34,118 nt of DNA from Ponticaulis sp. (GTDB lineage Bacteria; Pseudomonadota; Alphaproteobacteria; Caulobacterales; Hyphomonadaceae): contig NZUJ01000036.1 in NCBI GenBank assembly GCA_002701295.1, forward strand, positions 1-34,118, read 5' to 3'. Numbering within the stretch: the first letter of the stretch is position 1; the number at the start of each line of letters is the position of its first letter. A program made the position numbers and the translations under genes. Positions 1-7,702 of this stretch are shown here, piece by piece. The notes under the pieces are model-generated. The model did no database searches. It had not been told where the DNA came from and saw only the letters and a program-made list of their open reading frames with translations.

Positions 1-98
1 AATACCCTGTCAGCCGCGCCTTTACCGGAGCCCGTGTGGGCCGGATTTATGGCGGGACGAATGAGATCATGAAAGAGCTGATCTCACGTAATCTCTAG
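1..98 (+). CDS. Acyl-CoA dehydrogenase, C-terminal end (partial)
   Basis: The reading frame starting at base 3 is open from the window edge and ends at TAG 96-98, giving 31 residues that include R-I-Y-G-G-T-N-E-I-M-K-E-L-I. This is the hallmark C-terminal segment of the acyl-CoA dehydrogenase family, FAD enzymes that oxidise acyl-CoA to trans-2-enoyl-CoA in fatty acid or branched-chain amino acid breakdown. In this family the Y-G-G-T-N-E stretch lies close to the FAD of the partner subunit and precedes the final helix. The rest of the gene lies outside the window, so the substrate class cannot be judged. The next gene is convergent and ends only 10 bases away. Confidence 0.85.
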   Translation, partial: YPVSRAFTGARVGRIYGGTNEIMKELISRNL

Positions 99-108
99 TG
101 GGGCCGTC

Positions 109-1434
109 TCAGGTTGCGCTGGCGATTTCAGTGATGGCCTTTCGCAAGGCGATCACGTCATCCGGCGTGGTGAAATAGCTTGGCGCGACACGGACGCAGG
201 CACCCTGGGCGAGATCGATGCGGTAGACAGTGTAGATGCCATAATCCTCGAGGAGCTTTCTCGCCAGCTCAACATTATGGGCGTTGGAGGTTTTGCCCTT
301 CAGGCGGAATGAGGTGATGCCGGCATGCATGGTCGGGTCCGCCGGTGTGAGGATGTCGACCTGAGGGTGATCACGTAGCGGTTCGGCCCAGAGGTCGCGA
401 AGATAACGCAGTCGCGCGCCCTTGTTCGCTACGCCGATGGCCTGATGGACCTCTATGGCTTTTGGCATGCTGAGATAAGCCGCGAAGTTAGCTGTTCCTG
501 TGTGAATGCGCTTGGTGATGGTTGGCGGGCCGGGGTCAAATTCGCCCATGAACGGATCGATATCGCCGATCCGGTCTTTCCTGATGTAGAGGATGCCAAC
601 ACCAATCGGCGCGCCAATCCATTTGTGCATGTTAAGACCAACGAAATCGGCCTTCAGGTCCGGGACTTTGAAGTCGGTCTGACCAAAAGAGTGAGCGGCA
701 TCACAGATGACATCGACGCCGCGTTCGCGTGCCATGTCTGTGATCTCTGCGATGGGCATCATCAGGCCGCTTCGATGGCTGATATGCGTAGTGAGCAGCA
801 GTCTGACGTTCGGATTGGATTTCAGGGCAGTGTCATAGGCAGCCAGCACGCTTTCGCGGGTGGCGGGTTCCGGAATATCGAACCTGATGACGTCCACACC
901 GCGCCTGGTCTTCAGCCAGTCCATAGCGGTGATCATGCTGTCATAGTCGAGGTCGCAATACATGACAGCGTCACCGGGCTTCAGCTTGTTATAGCCGCCA
1001 ATGAGGGATTGCAGGGCTTCAGTTGCACCGCGCGTGAACACAATCTCATCCCTGGAGACGCCAAGCATGTCGGCAGTTTGCTGGATGATCGGCGTCATAT
1101 CGGGCCAGTAGTCGCGACGCTGATAATAGCTGCTCTCCCGGTTCACCATTTCGGTCTGAGCGAAAAAGGTTTCCATCACGGGTCTGGCCATGACGCCCCA
1201 ATTGGCATTTTCAAGCTGGATGATGCCATCTTTGGGTGTGTCGTAAAGCGCGGCGATCTGAGACCAATAGGTTTCGTCCTTCGCAAGCTCAGCCGGGCTG
1301 AGCGGAGATGTTGGGATACCCGGATCTGCCGACGCGCCCTGAAGATCAGAACCGGATTGAAACGTGGCGCATCCGGCGAGGGTCAGCCCGCCAGCTGCAC
1401 CGAAGCTCAAGGCTGTGCGTCGTGTTATATCCAT
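109..1434 (-). CDS. Class V aminotransferase-fold PLP enzyme with Tat/lipoprotein signal
   Basis: This 441-residue protein belongs to the class V aminotransferase / cysteine desulfurase / isopenicillin N epimerase-like fold. The N-terminus has a twin arginine (T-R-R-T-A-L-S, residues 4-10), an Ala/Gly-rich hydrophobic stretch and a lipobox L-A-G-C with Cys22, predicting Tat export and lipid attachment. The PLP site is visible: D245 in C-D-A-A-H contacts the pyridine nitrogen and K271 in N-M-H-K-W-I-G-A-P is the Schiff-base lysine. R-G-A-T-E-A near 135-140 matches the phosphate-binding region. The ATG at 1434 follows a GGGGAAG ribosome site. The gene diverges from the nuclease gene at 1547. 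The substrate cannot be told; epimerase, lyase and desulfurase activities all occur in this fold. Confidence 0.85.
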   Translation of the reverse strand: MDITRRTALSFGAAGGLTLAGCATFQSGSDLQGASADPGIPTSPLSPAELAKDETYWSQIAALYDTPKDGIIQLENANWGVMARPVMETFFAQTEMVNRESSYYQRRDYWPDMTPIIQQTADMLGVSRDEIVFTRGATEALQSLIGGYNKLKPGDAVMYCDLDYDSMITAMDWLKTRRGVDVIRFDIPEPATRESVLAAYDTALKSNPNVRLLLTTHISHRSGLMMPIAEITDMARERGVDVICDAAHSFGQTDFKVPDLKADFVGLNMHKWIGAPIGVGILYIRKDRIGDIDPFMGEFDPGPPTITKRIHTGTANFAAYLSMPKAIEVHQAIGVANKGARLRYLRDLWAEPLRDHPQVDILTPADPTMHAGITSFRLKGKTSNAHNVELARKLLEDYGIYTVYRIDLAQGACVRVAPSYFTTPDDVIALRKAITEIASAT

Positions 1435-1546
1435 GATGGCTTCCCCACAGTGTAGACCCTGAAGAGCTTAGTCGGCGCTCGTTTTTCTGACGAGGTCCGG
1501 GGGCGAATTAACCCGGCCTTTACCTGGATTAATCAGGTATGAAGCC

Positions 1547-2014
1547 ATGAAAGCACTCAACTGGATATGGCTTGCCGTAATTTTCGGCGTCGCGCTGGCT
1601 GCGTCAGCATCGGAGATTTTCCCGGCCGATGACGAGCGGGTTGCGACGGATATCTACTGGTCCGATGGCGATAGCGGTCGGCTGAACGGCCACAGTTTTC
1701 GGCTGGCGAATGTCGACTCGCCTGAAAAGGGCGGGATTGGCTCTATTGGTGGCGCAAAATGCGAGCTGGAACGTGAGCGCGCATTTGAAGCCAAAGCCTT
1801 CATCATTGAGCTGACGCGTCGCGCCGATGTGCGTATTTCAAAATCCTATGGCGATGACCGGTATGGCCGTGAAGTCGTTGACCTTGAGGTGAATGGTCAG
1901 GACCTGGCTGAAATCGGACTTCGTGAAGGTGTCTATCAACCCTGGCCGCACAAGGGCCAGCGGGCAATGACGAAGAAGCCAGACTGGTGCGGCCGGAAGC
2001 TCGCGTCACGCTAG
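1547..2014 (+). CDS. Secreted thermonuclease (SNase-like) family protein
   Basis: This 155-residue protein has a signal-like start (M-K-A-L-N-W-I-W followed by a hydrophobic core ending in A-S-A-S near residue 22) and then one staphylococcal-nuclease-like OB-fold domain. D-G-D-S (40-43) matches the usual D-G-D-T. F-R-L-A-N-V-D-S-P-E (51-60) carries the equivalents of catalytic Arg35, Asp40 and Glu43 as R52, D57 and E60. D-D-R-Y-G-R supplies R108, the equivalent of Arg87. All catalytic residues are therefore present, so a Ca-dependent phosphodiesterase acting outside the cytoplasm is likely. C72 and C148 may form a disulfide. Its last four bases overlap the end of the convergent YihY gene. Many such small alphaproteobacterial homologues are uncharacterised. 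Confidence 0.85.
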   Translation: MKALNWIWLAVIFGVALAASASEIFPADDERVATDIYWSDGDSGRLNGHSFRLANVDSPEKGGIGSIGGAKCELERERAFEAKAFIIELTRRADVRISKSYGDDRYGREVVDLEVNGQDLAEIGLREGVYQPWPHKGQRAMTKKPDWCGRKLASR

Positions 2015-3063
2015 ATCCGGTCATTTGCCGGACGCGCATTTTCCTCATGACTAAGATCAGGACGTAGTGCCACGCTGTCGGCGACGACGGCGCCGCGCGC
2101 GCCAAGCTCTTCGGGTGCACCGGTTGTTGTGTCCCGTATCACCTCGCGTTCGAGTTCCGAGTTAAGCTCAGCACCCAGAAGCACAATGAGGAAGGTCCAG
2201 TTCAGCCATAGGAGAAGCACGACTATGGCCCCGAAGGACCCATACGTGGCATCAAAGTTCGCGAAGTTGGTGACATAGAGCGAGAAGAGACCAGAGGCAA
2301 TCAGCCAGGCGGCAGTGGCAAAGAGCGCGCCGGGCAAGACCCAGTTCCAGCGCGCCAGCTCTCTTGAAGGGGCATGCTGATAGAGAAACACAAGGCCGAA
2401 CAGGAAGACCATTGCGAGCAGTGGCCAGCGTAGCATGACCAGCGCCTGTTCCGTATCGCTATGCAGTCCGATCATGGAGAGCAGGAAGGGCGTGACCGTC
2501 AGCATGATCTGAATCAGGACAAAGCTGAAGATCGCTGCGAGCGTGAAGGCGAAAATGCTGAGATTCAGGCGAATGAAATGCCGTTTTTCTTTTTCATCAT
2601 AGACAATGTTCAGCGCGTTAAGGGTGGCGCGTACGGCATTGGATGAACTCCACCATGCGACGCCTAACGCAATGACGATACCCACGCCGACTGCATGGTC
2701 CGGCGATGTGGCGAGCTCCGTTAGCCGGTCGCTCAGGAGGCGGGATGCGTCGCCCGGCAAAACGGCAAGGAAAGGCTGGACATTTCGCGCTGCCTCAGAC
2801 GGGTCAGAAAGCATGCCATACAGCAAGAGAACCGCGGTAAGTGCCGGTAATAAGGCGAGCAGGGTGAAAAAGGCGCAGCCAGCGGCAATAATGGTGAGAT
2901 TGTCGTCGCCATACTGTTTCGCGACACGCTTGATCACGTGCCACCAGGCGGAAGCCGGCAGGCTGAAAGGATTGCCTGCACGAGTTAGCTCATGCTCCTT
3001 GCGGGCATAGTCCGGAATTACGGGATCGGTGCTGGTCATGTCGCGTCCTGAAGAGGCACTCAT
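2011..3063 (-). CDS. YihY/BrkB family inner-membrane protein
   Basis: This 350-residue polytopic protein has about six hydrophobic segments. It ends in the family hallmark Y-G-S-F-G-A-I-V-V-L-L-L-W-L-N-W followed by L-L-G-A-E-L-N-S-E-L-E-R. The family was once annotated as ribonuclease BN, a name since shown to be wrong for it, and its function remains unclear (envelope or transport roles have been proposed). A polar tail of about 60 residues follows the last membrane segment. The drawn start is the first ATG; the in-frame ATG at 3037-3039 (residue 9) has a better ribosome site (AGGA six bases upstream) and may be the real start. The gene is divergent from the asparaginase-domain gene. Confidence 0.85.
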   Translation of the reverse strand: MSASSGRDMTSTDPVIPDYARKEHELTRAGNPFSLPASAWWHVIKRVAKQYGDDNLTIIAAGCAFFTLLALLPALTAVLLLYGMLSDPSEAARNVQPFLAVLPGDASRLLSDRLTELATSPDHAVGVGIVIALGVAWWSSSNAVRATLNALNIVYDEKEKRHFIRLNLSIFAFTLAAIFSFVLIQIMLTVTPFLLSMIGLHSDTEQALVMLRWPLLAMVFLFGLVFLYQHAPSRELARWNWVLPGALFATAAWLIASGLFSLYVTNFANFDATYGSFGAIVVLLLWLNWTFLIVLLGAELNSELEREVIRDTTTGAPEELGARGAVVADSVALRPDLSHEENARPANDRI

Positions 3064-3182
3064 AGGTCTTCAACGCGATAGACCGGCAGAAGTTTCTCGG
3101 TATCTGAACGATCGCGGAAAACGGGGGTGGCGGTGCGGGCGCGTTTTCGATATGGGCGTGGCAAAACCTGAAAGGCAGGCAG

Positions 3183-3677
3183 ATGGCTGACATGCGACGC
3201 GTAGATATCTTCACGACCGGCGGCACGATCGACAAGGTGTATTTTGACGCGCTGAGTGAGTTCAAGATCGGTGACAACGCGGTCGGAAACATTTTGGCCG
3301 AGGCCAATGTGCAGAGCGACGTGCGCATTACCGAGCTGATGCGGAAAGATAGTCTGGAACTGACCGATCAGGATCGTTCAACCATCCGTACAGCCGTTGA
3401 GGTGAGTGAGCGCAAAGGCATTCTGATTACGCATGGCACGGACACCATGACGACGACAGCTGCAGCGCTGGAAGGCATCACAGACAAGACGGTAGTTTTC
3501 GTCGGCGCCATGCAGCCAGCGCGCCTCAAAGCTACTGATGCCGTCTTCAATGTAGGCTTTGCGCTGGCCGGAGCAATGATGCTGCCGCCCGGGCTTTATA
3601 TTGCCATGAATGGCCGCTTCCTCGATGCGCTGCACGCGAAGAAGAACCGCGATGCGCAGATGTTCGAGGAAGGCTGA
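3183..3677 (+). CDS. Stand-alone asparaginase N-terminal domain protein
   Basis: This 164-residue protein matches only the N-terminal catalytic domain of L-asparaginase/glutaminase, which normally exceeds 320 residues. T-G-G-T-I-D (12-17) supplies the nucleophilic threonine of the first motif, and H-G-T-D-T-M supplies the Thr-Asp pair. Near the end, L-D-A-L-H-A-K-K-N-R-D-A aligns with the segment that carries the catalytic lysine of type II enzymes. The C-terminal domain that completes the dimer is absent. A hairpin begins seven bases after the stop and the next gene ends 53 bases away, so there is no room for a frameshifted remainder. The start ATG follows an AAGGCAGGCAG ribosome site. Short homologues like this are known as asparaginase-domain proteins; their activity is unproven. 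Confidence 0.8.
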   Translation: MADMRRVDIFTTGGTIDKVYFDALSEFKIGDNAVGNILAEANVQSDVRITELMRKDSLELTDQDRSTIRTAVEVSERKGILITHGTDTMTTTAAALEGITDKTVVFVGAMQPARLKATDAVFNVGFALAGAMMLPPGLYIAMNGRFLDALHAKKNRDAQMFEEG

Positions 3678-3683
3678 ACCACA

Positions 3684-3708
3684 AACGGCCAGTCGTTGAC
3701 TGGCCGTT
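3684..3708. terminator. Shared terminator hairpin between convergent genes
   Basis: A perfect 11-bp stem, AACGGCCAGTC (3684-3694) with GACTGGCCGTT (3698-3708), closes a 3-base loop. It sits between the stop of the asparaginase-domain gene (plus) and the stop of putP (minus). T-tracts on both sides are weak (TTCTGAATGATTT on plus, TTTGTGG on minus), so it may also act as an mRNA 3' end stabiliser. Confidence 0.65.
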
Positions 3709-3730
3709 CTGAATGATTTGGGTGTTCGGA

Positions 3731-5302
3731 TCAGATGATCGAGCCGAGGCCTTTGCCGTGAACCTCGTCCATAGTCTCTTCCATGGTCGAGAATTCTGAC
3801 ATGACGCCTTCGTCTGGCTTTTTGGTCACGAAGCTGACCACGATGCCTGAAAGACCTGACAGGATGAAGCCCGGGATCATCGCATAGATGACACTCTCCA
3901 GCGGTGCGCCGTCCAGCACTGGCACATAGAGCCAGAAGAGCACGGTGAGTGCGCCGACAATCATGGAGGCGAGCGCGCCATCGCGGGTATAGCCCTTCCA
4001 GAACAACATCAGAATGACCATCGGGCCAAAGGCTGAGCCGAAACCTGCCCATGCGTTCGACACGAGGCCGAGGATGGAGCTGTCCGGGTTCCAGGCGAGG
4101 GCAATCGCCACGACCGACACGCCAACGGTGGCGATCCGGCCAATGGTGACAAGAAGCCCCTGAGGCGCATCTTCATTCACGAAGGTCTTGTAGATGTCCT
4201 CTGTCAGGGAGCTGGACGAAACCAGTAGCTGAGAGGAAATCGTGGACATGATCGCCGCGAGGATGGCCGCCAGCAGGAAGCCGGAAATCAGCGGGTGGAA
4301 CAGGGTCTGCGAGAGCAGGATAAAGATGGTTTCGTTATCGCGCAGGTTTTCCTGAAGGCTGTTTTCATTGACATACGCCACGCCAACAATGCCGACGAGC
4401 ACCGCGCCGATAACGGTGACCAGCATCCAGCTCATACCAATCCAGCGGGCTGTCGCGACGGCCTTGAGGGATTTGATTGCCATGAAGCGGACGATGATGT
4501 GCGGCTGGCCAAAATAGCCAAGGCCCCATGCCATGAGGGAGAAGAAGCCAACGGCTGTCATTCCATCAAACCAGTTGAAGAAGCCCTGCCGGACCGGGCC
4601 TTCCGAGCCATCTATATCGGTGAAAGGCGGTGCGGTGAGCACGGTTTCAGCGATTGCGTCCGTGCTGCCATTGAAGTGGAAGTAACACACGATGGGCACA
4701 AGGATCAGGGCAATAAACATGATGCAGCCCTGCACGAAGTCGGTCAGGGACACGGCGAGGAATCCGCCAACAACTGTGTAGGCGAGCACCACGCCAGCCG
4801 TCGCAAACAGACCCATCTGATAGTTCATGCCGAAGCTTTCGGCGAAAAGCTTGCCGCCAGACACGATGCCAGCGGAAGTGTAGACCGTGAAGAAGATGAT
4901 GATCACGATGGCCGAAATGGCGCGCAGAATATGGGATTTGTCTTTGAAGCGGTTCTCGAAGAAATCCGGCAGGGTGATCGAGTCGTCAGCGATCTCTGTA
5001 TAGATGCGCAGGCGCGGCGCGACGAAACGATAGTTGAGATAAGCACCAATGGTGAGACCAACCGCAATCCAGGCCTGACCAACACCGGCAAGATAGACAG
5101 CTCCGGGGAGGCCCATAAGCATCCAGCCAGACATATCGGACGCACCTGCAGAGAGGGCGGCGACAGCCGGGTGGAGCTTGCGTCCGCCGAGCATGTATTC
5201 GTTCAGGTCGGACGTGGATTCCTTGTAGGCGTAGACCCCGATCCCGATCATCAGGAGGAAATATACGCCAAGCGAGATCATCTCATAGACATTGATTGTC
5301 AT
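3731..5302 (-). CDS. putP: Sodium/proline symporter PutP
   Basis: This 523-residue protein of the sodium:solute symporter family has about 13 membrane segments. It carries the PutP signature S-A-G-A-S-D-M-S-G-W-M-L-M-G-L-P-G-A (residues about 52-69), a stretch important for sodium and proline binding in the E. coli protein. It should import proline with sodium across the inner membrane. Its length is typical for PutP. It lies downstream of proC and proA on the same strand but a terminator at 5355-5377 separates it, so it probably has its own promoter in 5303-5354. Being next to the proline biosynthesis genes strengthens the substrate call over pantothenate or other family members. Confidence 0.93.
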   Translation of the reverse strand: MTINVYEMISLGVYFLLMIGIGVYAYKESTSDLNEYMLGGRKLHPAVAALSAGASDMSGWMLMGLPGAVYLAGVGQAWIAVGLTIGAYLNYRFVAPRLRIYTEIADDSITLPDFFENRFKDKSHILRAISAIVIIIFFTVYTSAGIVSGGKLFAESFGMNYQMGLFATAGVVLAYTVVGGFLAVSLTDFVQGCIMFIALILVPIVCYFHFNGSTDAIAETVLTAPPFTDIDGSEGPVRQGFFNWFDGMTAVGFFSLMAWGLGYFGQPHIIVRFMAIKSLKAVATARWIGMSWMLVTVIGAVLVGIVGVAYVNENSLQENLRDNETIFILLSQTLFHPLISGFLLAAILAAIMSTISSQLLVSSSSLTEDIYKTFVNEDAPQGLLVTIGRIATVGVSVVAIALAWNPDSSILGLVSNAWAGFGSAFGPMVILMLFWKGYTRDGALASMIVGALTVLFWLYVPVLDGAPLESVIYAMIPGFILSGLSGIVVSFVTKKPDEGVMSEFSTMEETMDEVHGKGLGSII

Positions 5303-5354
5303 CTGTTCTGGTCTGCCTCTTGGTCAGTGAATGAAGTGAATAAAACAGGTATGG

Positions 5355-5377
5355 AAAAGGGCGCTTGTGGCGCCCTT
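5355..5377 (-). terminator. Rho-independent terminator after proA
   Basis: On the minus strand an 8-bp stem, AAGGGCGC with GCGCCCTT, closes a 5-base loop and runs straight into TTTTCC. It begins 8 bases after the proA stop and lies before putP, so it should separate the proC-proA transcript from putP. Confidence 0.75.
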
Positions 5378-5384
5378 GAAGGTG

Positions 5385-6650
5385 TTATGGTCGAGTTTGT
5401 CCCGTCCCGTGGACAAGGTATTTGAAGCTAGTCAGCTGTTCCAGCCCGACCGGGCCGCGGGCGTGCATTTTACCCGTCGCGATACCAATTTCAGCACCCA
5501 TGCCGAACTCGCCACCATCAGCGAACTGTGTGGAGGCATTATTCATGACGATCGCGCTGTCGACTTCCGTCTGGAAGCGGCGGACTGCAGTTTCGTCCTG
5601 GGCCATGATCGAGTCTGTGTGGCCGGAAGAGTGCTTTTTGACGTGGGCAATGCCTTCATCAAGTCCGTCTACGATTTTCACAGACAGAATGGCGTCGAGA
5701 TATTCGGTGAAGAAGTCCTGAGGCGTAGCCGCATTCACGCGGCTGTCGATTGCCTGAGAGGCTTCATCTCCGCGGAATTCACATTCCGGCATCGCATCGA
5801 GCAGCTTGGGCAGAACCGTGTCCGCGACGGATTTGTCGATGACGAGGCTTTCCGTTGCGCCACACACGCCGAGACGGCGGAGCTTGGCGTTGCGAACAAC
5901 CTCCACGGATTTCTCAAGATCAGCAGAGCTGTGAATGTAGATGTGGCAATTGCCATCAAGGTGCAGAAGCGTCGGCACAGAAGCCTGATCACGTACGAGT
6001 TCGACGAGCCCGCGACCACCGCGTGGAATGACGAGATCAACATACTCATTGCACTGAAGAAGTGCTGTGACGGCCTGACGATCTGCAATCTCGATGGTCT
6101 GAACCGCATGCTCCGGAAGACCGGCAGCCTTCAGGCCGCGCGCCAAACAATCGACGATTACTTTGGTCGAGTTCCGGCTGTCCGATCCGCCGCGCAGAAT
6201 GACGGCATTACCTGATTTCAGGCAGAGTGCGCTGGCATCCGAGCCGACATTCGGGCGGGATTCGTAGATCATGCCGATCACGCCCAGTGGCACGGCTACA
6301 CGCTCAATGCGGAGGCCGTTTGGACGGTTGAATTCAGCGAGCTTGCGGCCGACAGGGTCCGGCAATTCAGCGATCTGCTCAAGCGCGCCGGCCATGCCTT
6401 CAATGCGCTCGGCATTCAGCATCAAACGGTCGATGAAGGAGTCCGGCTTGCCGGCTTCTTTCGCATAGGCGACGTCTTTCTCGTTGGCGGCGACGAGATC
6501 ATCTGTCGCGTCGCGGAGATTTTTCGCGCCCTCACGGAGCGCCTGGTTTTTCTGCTCAGTTGTTGCTGAGAGCAGCTGGCCTGCAGCGGCTTTCGCGCGC
6601 TGGCCGAGCTCTTCAACATAAGCAATAATTTTTTGATCGAGCGTACTCAT
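5385..6650 (-). CDS. proA: Glutamate-5-semialdehyde dehydrogenase (gamma-glutamyl phosphate reductase)
   Basis: This 421-residue cytoplasmic enzyme reduces gamma-glutamyl phosphate to glutamate 5-semialdehyde with NADPH, the second step of proline synthesis. Family landmarks are [15 protein letters not shown] (121-135), [13 protein letters not shown] (143-155), I-P-R-G-G-R-G-L near 208-215, and the catalytic cysteine C263 in [11 protein letters not shown], a slight variant of the usual R-P-G-V-C-N-A-x-E. The ATG follows AAGGA six bases upstream. It lies 42 bases downstream of proC on the same strand, which suggests a proC-proA operon. Confidence 0.95.
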   Translation of the reverse strand: MSTLDQKIIAYVEELGQRAKAAAGQLLSATTEQKNQALREGAKNLRDATDDLVAANEKDVAYAKEAGKPDSFIDRLMLNAERIEGMAGALEQIAELPDPVGRKLAEFNRPNGLRIERVAVPLGVIGMIYESRPNVGSDASALCLKSGNAVILRGGSDSRNSTKVIVDCLARGLKAAGLPEHAVQTIEIADRQAVTALLQCNEYVDLVIPRGGRGLVELVRDQASVPTLLHLDGNCHIYIHSSADLEKSVEVVRNAKLRRLGVCGATESLVIDKSVADTVLPKLLDAMPECEFRGDEASQAIDSRVNAATPQDFFTEYLDAILSVKIVDGLDEGIAHVKKHSSGHTDSIMAQDETAVRRFQTEVDSAIVMNNASTQFADGGEFGMGAEIGIATGKMHARGPVGLEQLTSFKYLVHGTGQTRP

Positions 6651-6692
6651 ATCTATCCTTGGATTGAATTCAATTTGCCTGTTGTAACAGGA

Positions 6693-7532
6693 TTATCGCA
6701 GTTCCACAGCCCGGTTATAGGCAGACTCCACTGTGCGATTGAGAAGACCGGCGAGAACATCGTCGGCCATTAGTTGCTGAAGACCAGCAAGCGTAACCCC
6801 TTTCTTACTGGTGACGGCTTCACGAAGCTCTTCCAGTGGTTTCGGGTTTTCGGCTGCCATGCCAGCAGAGCCATAGACGGTGTTGACCGACAGGAGGCGG
6901 GCTTCCTCTTCGGTGAAGCCGAGCGTCATGGCTGCGGTCTGGAAGAGGCGCATGATTTCGAAAACATAACCCGGGCCGGAACCCGCAATTGCTGTGAACC
7001 GATCGAGCTTGTCTTCGCTGTCGAGCCAGAGAAATTCACCGTTCTCAGACGCCATTTTCTCGATGAGGGACTTCTCAACATCGCCGCACTGTTCGTTCGC
7101 GAGGAGGCCGGAAAGCCCAAGCTTCACGGATGCTGGCATATTCGGCATCATGCGGACGATTGCCTTGTCGCCGAGAATGCCCTGAAGGGTTTTCACCGAC
7201 GTGCCTGCGGCGATGGAAAGCACCAGCCCGGCAGGATCCACAAGATGTTTCGCCGCAGACATAACGTCGGCGATCATCTGAGGTTTCACGGCGATGATGA
7301 TCAGGCCGAATTCGCCTTCGAGGCTGTCCATGCTGGCATGAACGTCGACGCCCTCAAGGTCTGGCCCGGCCGGGTCAACGACTGTAAAATCAATACCATC
7401 CGCTTTTTTCCATCCAGAAATCAGCGCCTGACCCATATTGCCGCAGCCGAACATCAGCGCGCGGACGGGTGTTGTCGTCAGGTTTGCGGTATTGTCATTC
7501 ATAAAATTTGTCTCACTTTTCATGTGTGTCAT
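6693..7532 (-). CDS. proC: Pyrroline-5-carboxylate reductase
   Basis: This protein of up to 279 residues performs the last step of proline synthesis, NAD(P)H-dependent reduction of 1-pyrroline-5-carboxylate. The N-terminal Rossmann fold is marked by M-F-G-C-G-N-M-G-Q-A-L, followed by I-I-I-A-V-K-P-Q. The C-terminal dimerisation domain contains I-A-G-S-G-P-G-Y-V-F and ends with V-T-S-K-K-G-V-T-L-A-G-L, where the family usually has V-T-S-P-G-G-T-T. The drawn start is the furthest upstream ATG, which lacks a clear ribosome site. ATG 7500-7502 (residue 11), preceded by AGTGAG, gives a more typical N-terminus and may be the true start. It diverges from proB and precedes proA. Confidence 0.93.
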   Translation of the reverse strand: MTHMKSETNFMNDNTANLTTTPVRALMFGCGNMGQALISGWKKADGIDFTVVDPAGPDLEGVDVHASMDSLEGEFGLIIIAVKPQMIADVMSAAKHLVDPAGLVLSIAAGTSVKTLQGILGDKAIVRMMPNMPASVKLGLSGLLANEQCGDVEKSLIEKMASENGEFLWLDSEDKLDRFTAIAGSGPGYVFEIMRLFQTAAMTLGFTEEEARLLSVNTVYGSAGMAAENPKPLEELREAVTSKKGVTLAGLQQLMADDVLAGLLNRTVESAYNRAVELR

Positions 7533-7590
7533 ATAGTTCGTGTTCTAAACATTCAACACGTGAGGAATGTTAGCGTTCCACTCTTTTTGA

Positions 7591-7607
7591 ACTAATTTCC
7601 CGTTAGT
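7591..7607. promoter_or_regulatory. Short inverted repeat in the proC-proB control region
   Basis: ACTAA (7591-7595) and TTAGT (7603-7607) form a 5-bp dyad with a 7-base spacer in the divergent proC/proB intergenic region. A second loose dyad, GGAA-N8-TTCC, lies just to its left at 7564-7579. Either could be a regulator site, but both are short enough to occur by chance. Confidence 0.25.
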
Positions 7608-7690
7608 GCGTTCGTGTGTCTGTGCCACTAACCGGCCTGAGGGGTTGAGATATGTCTCGGCCCGCCCTAGGTGGTAGTCGAAAAAACTTT

Positions 7691-7696
7691 GAGGAG
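7691..7696 (+). promoter_or_regulatory. Ribosome binding site that selects the proB TTG start
   Basis: GAGGAG lies six bases before TTG 7703-7705, which is in frame with proB. The ATG at 7652 further upstream has no comparable site, so the TTG is the better start. Confidence 0.75.
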
Positions 7697-7702
7697 AAAG
7701 TA

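Noticed and set aside
445-1455. Plus-strand open frame of 336 codons opposite the aminotransferase
   Set aside because: It is antisense to a gene with clear PLP-site motifs and has no family signature of its own.
3183-3730. Asparaginase gene as a frameshifted full-length enzyme
   Set aside because: Only 53 bases separate its stop from the putP stop, and these hold a hairpin, so no C-terminal domain could be encoded there.
4295-5425. Long plus-strand open frame of 376 codons opposite putP
   Set aside because: It lies wholly antisense to a well-supported putP gene, is rich in His, Asp and Glu as expected for the complement of a membrane-protein gene, and matches no family I know.
5367-6215. 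Plus-strand open frame of 282 codons opposite proA
   Set aside because: It is a shadow of proA in the complementary frame, with no ribosome site and no recognisable motif.
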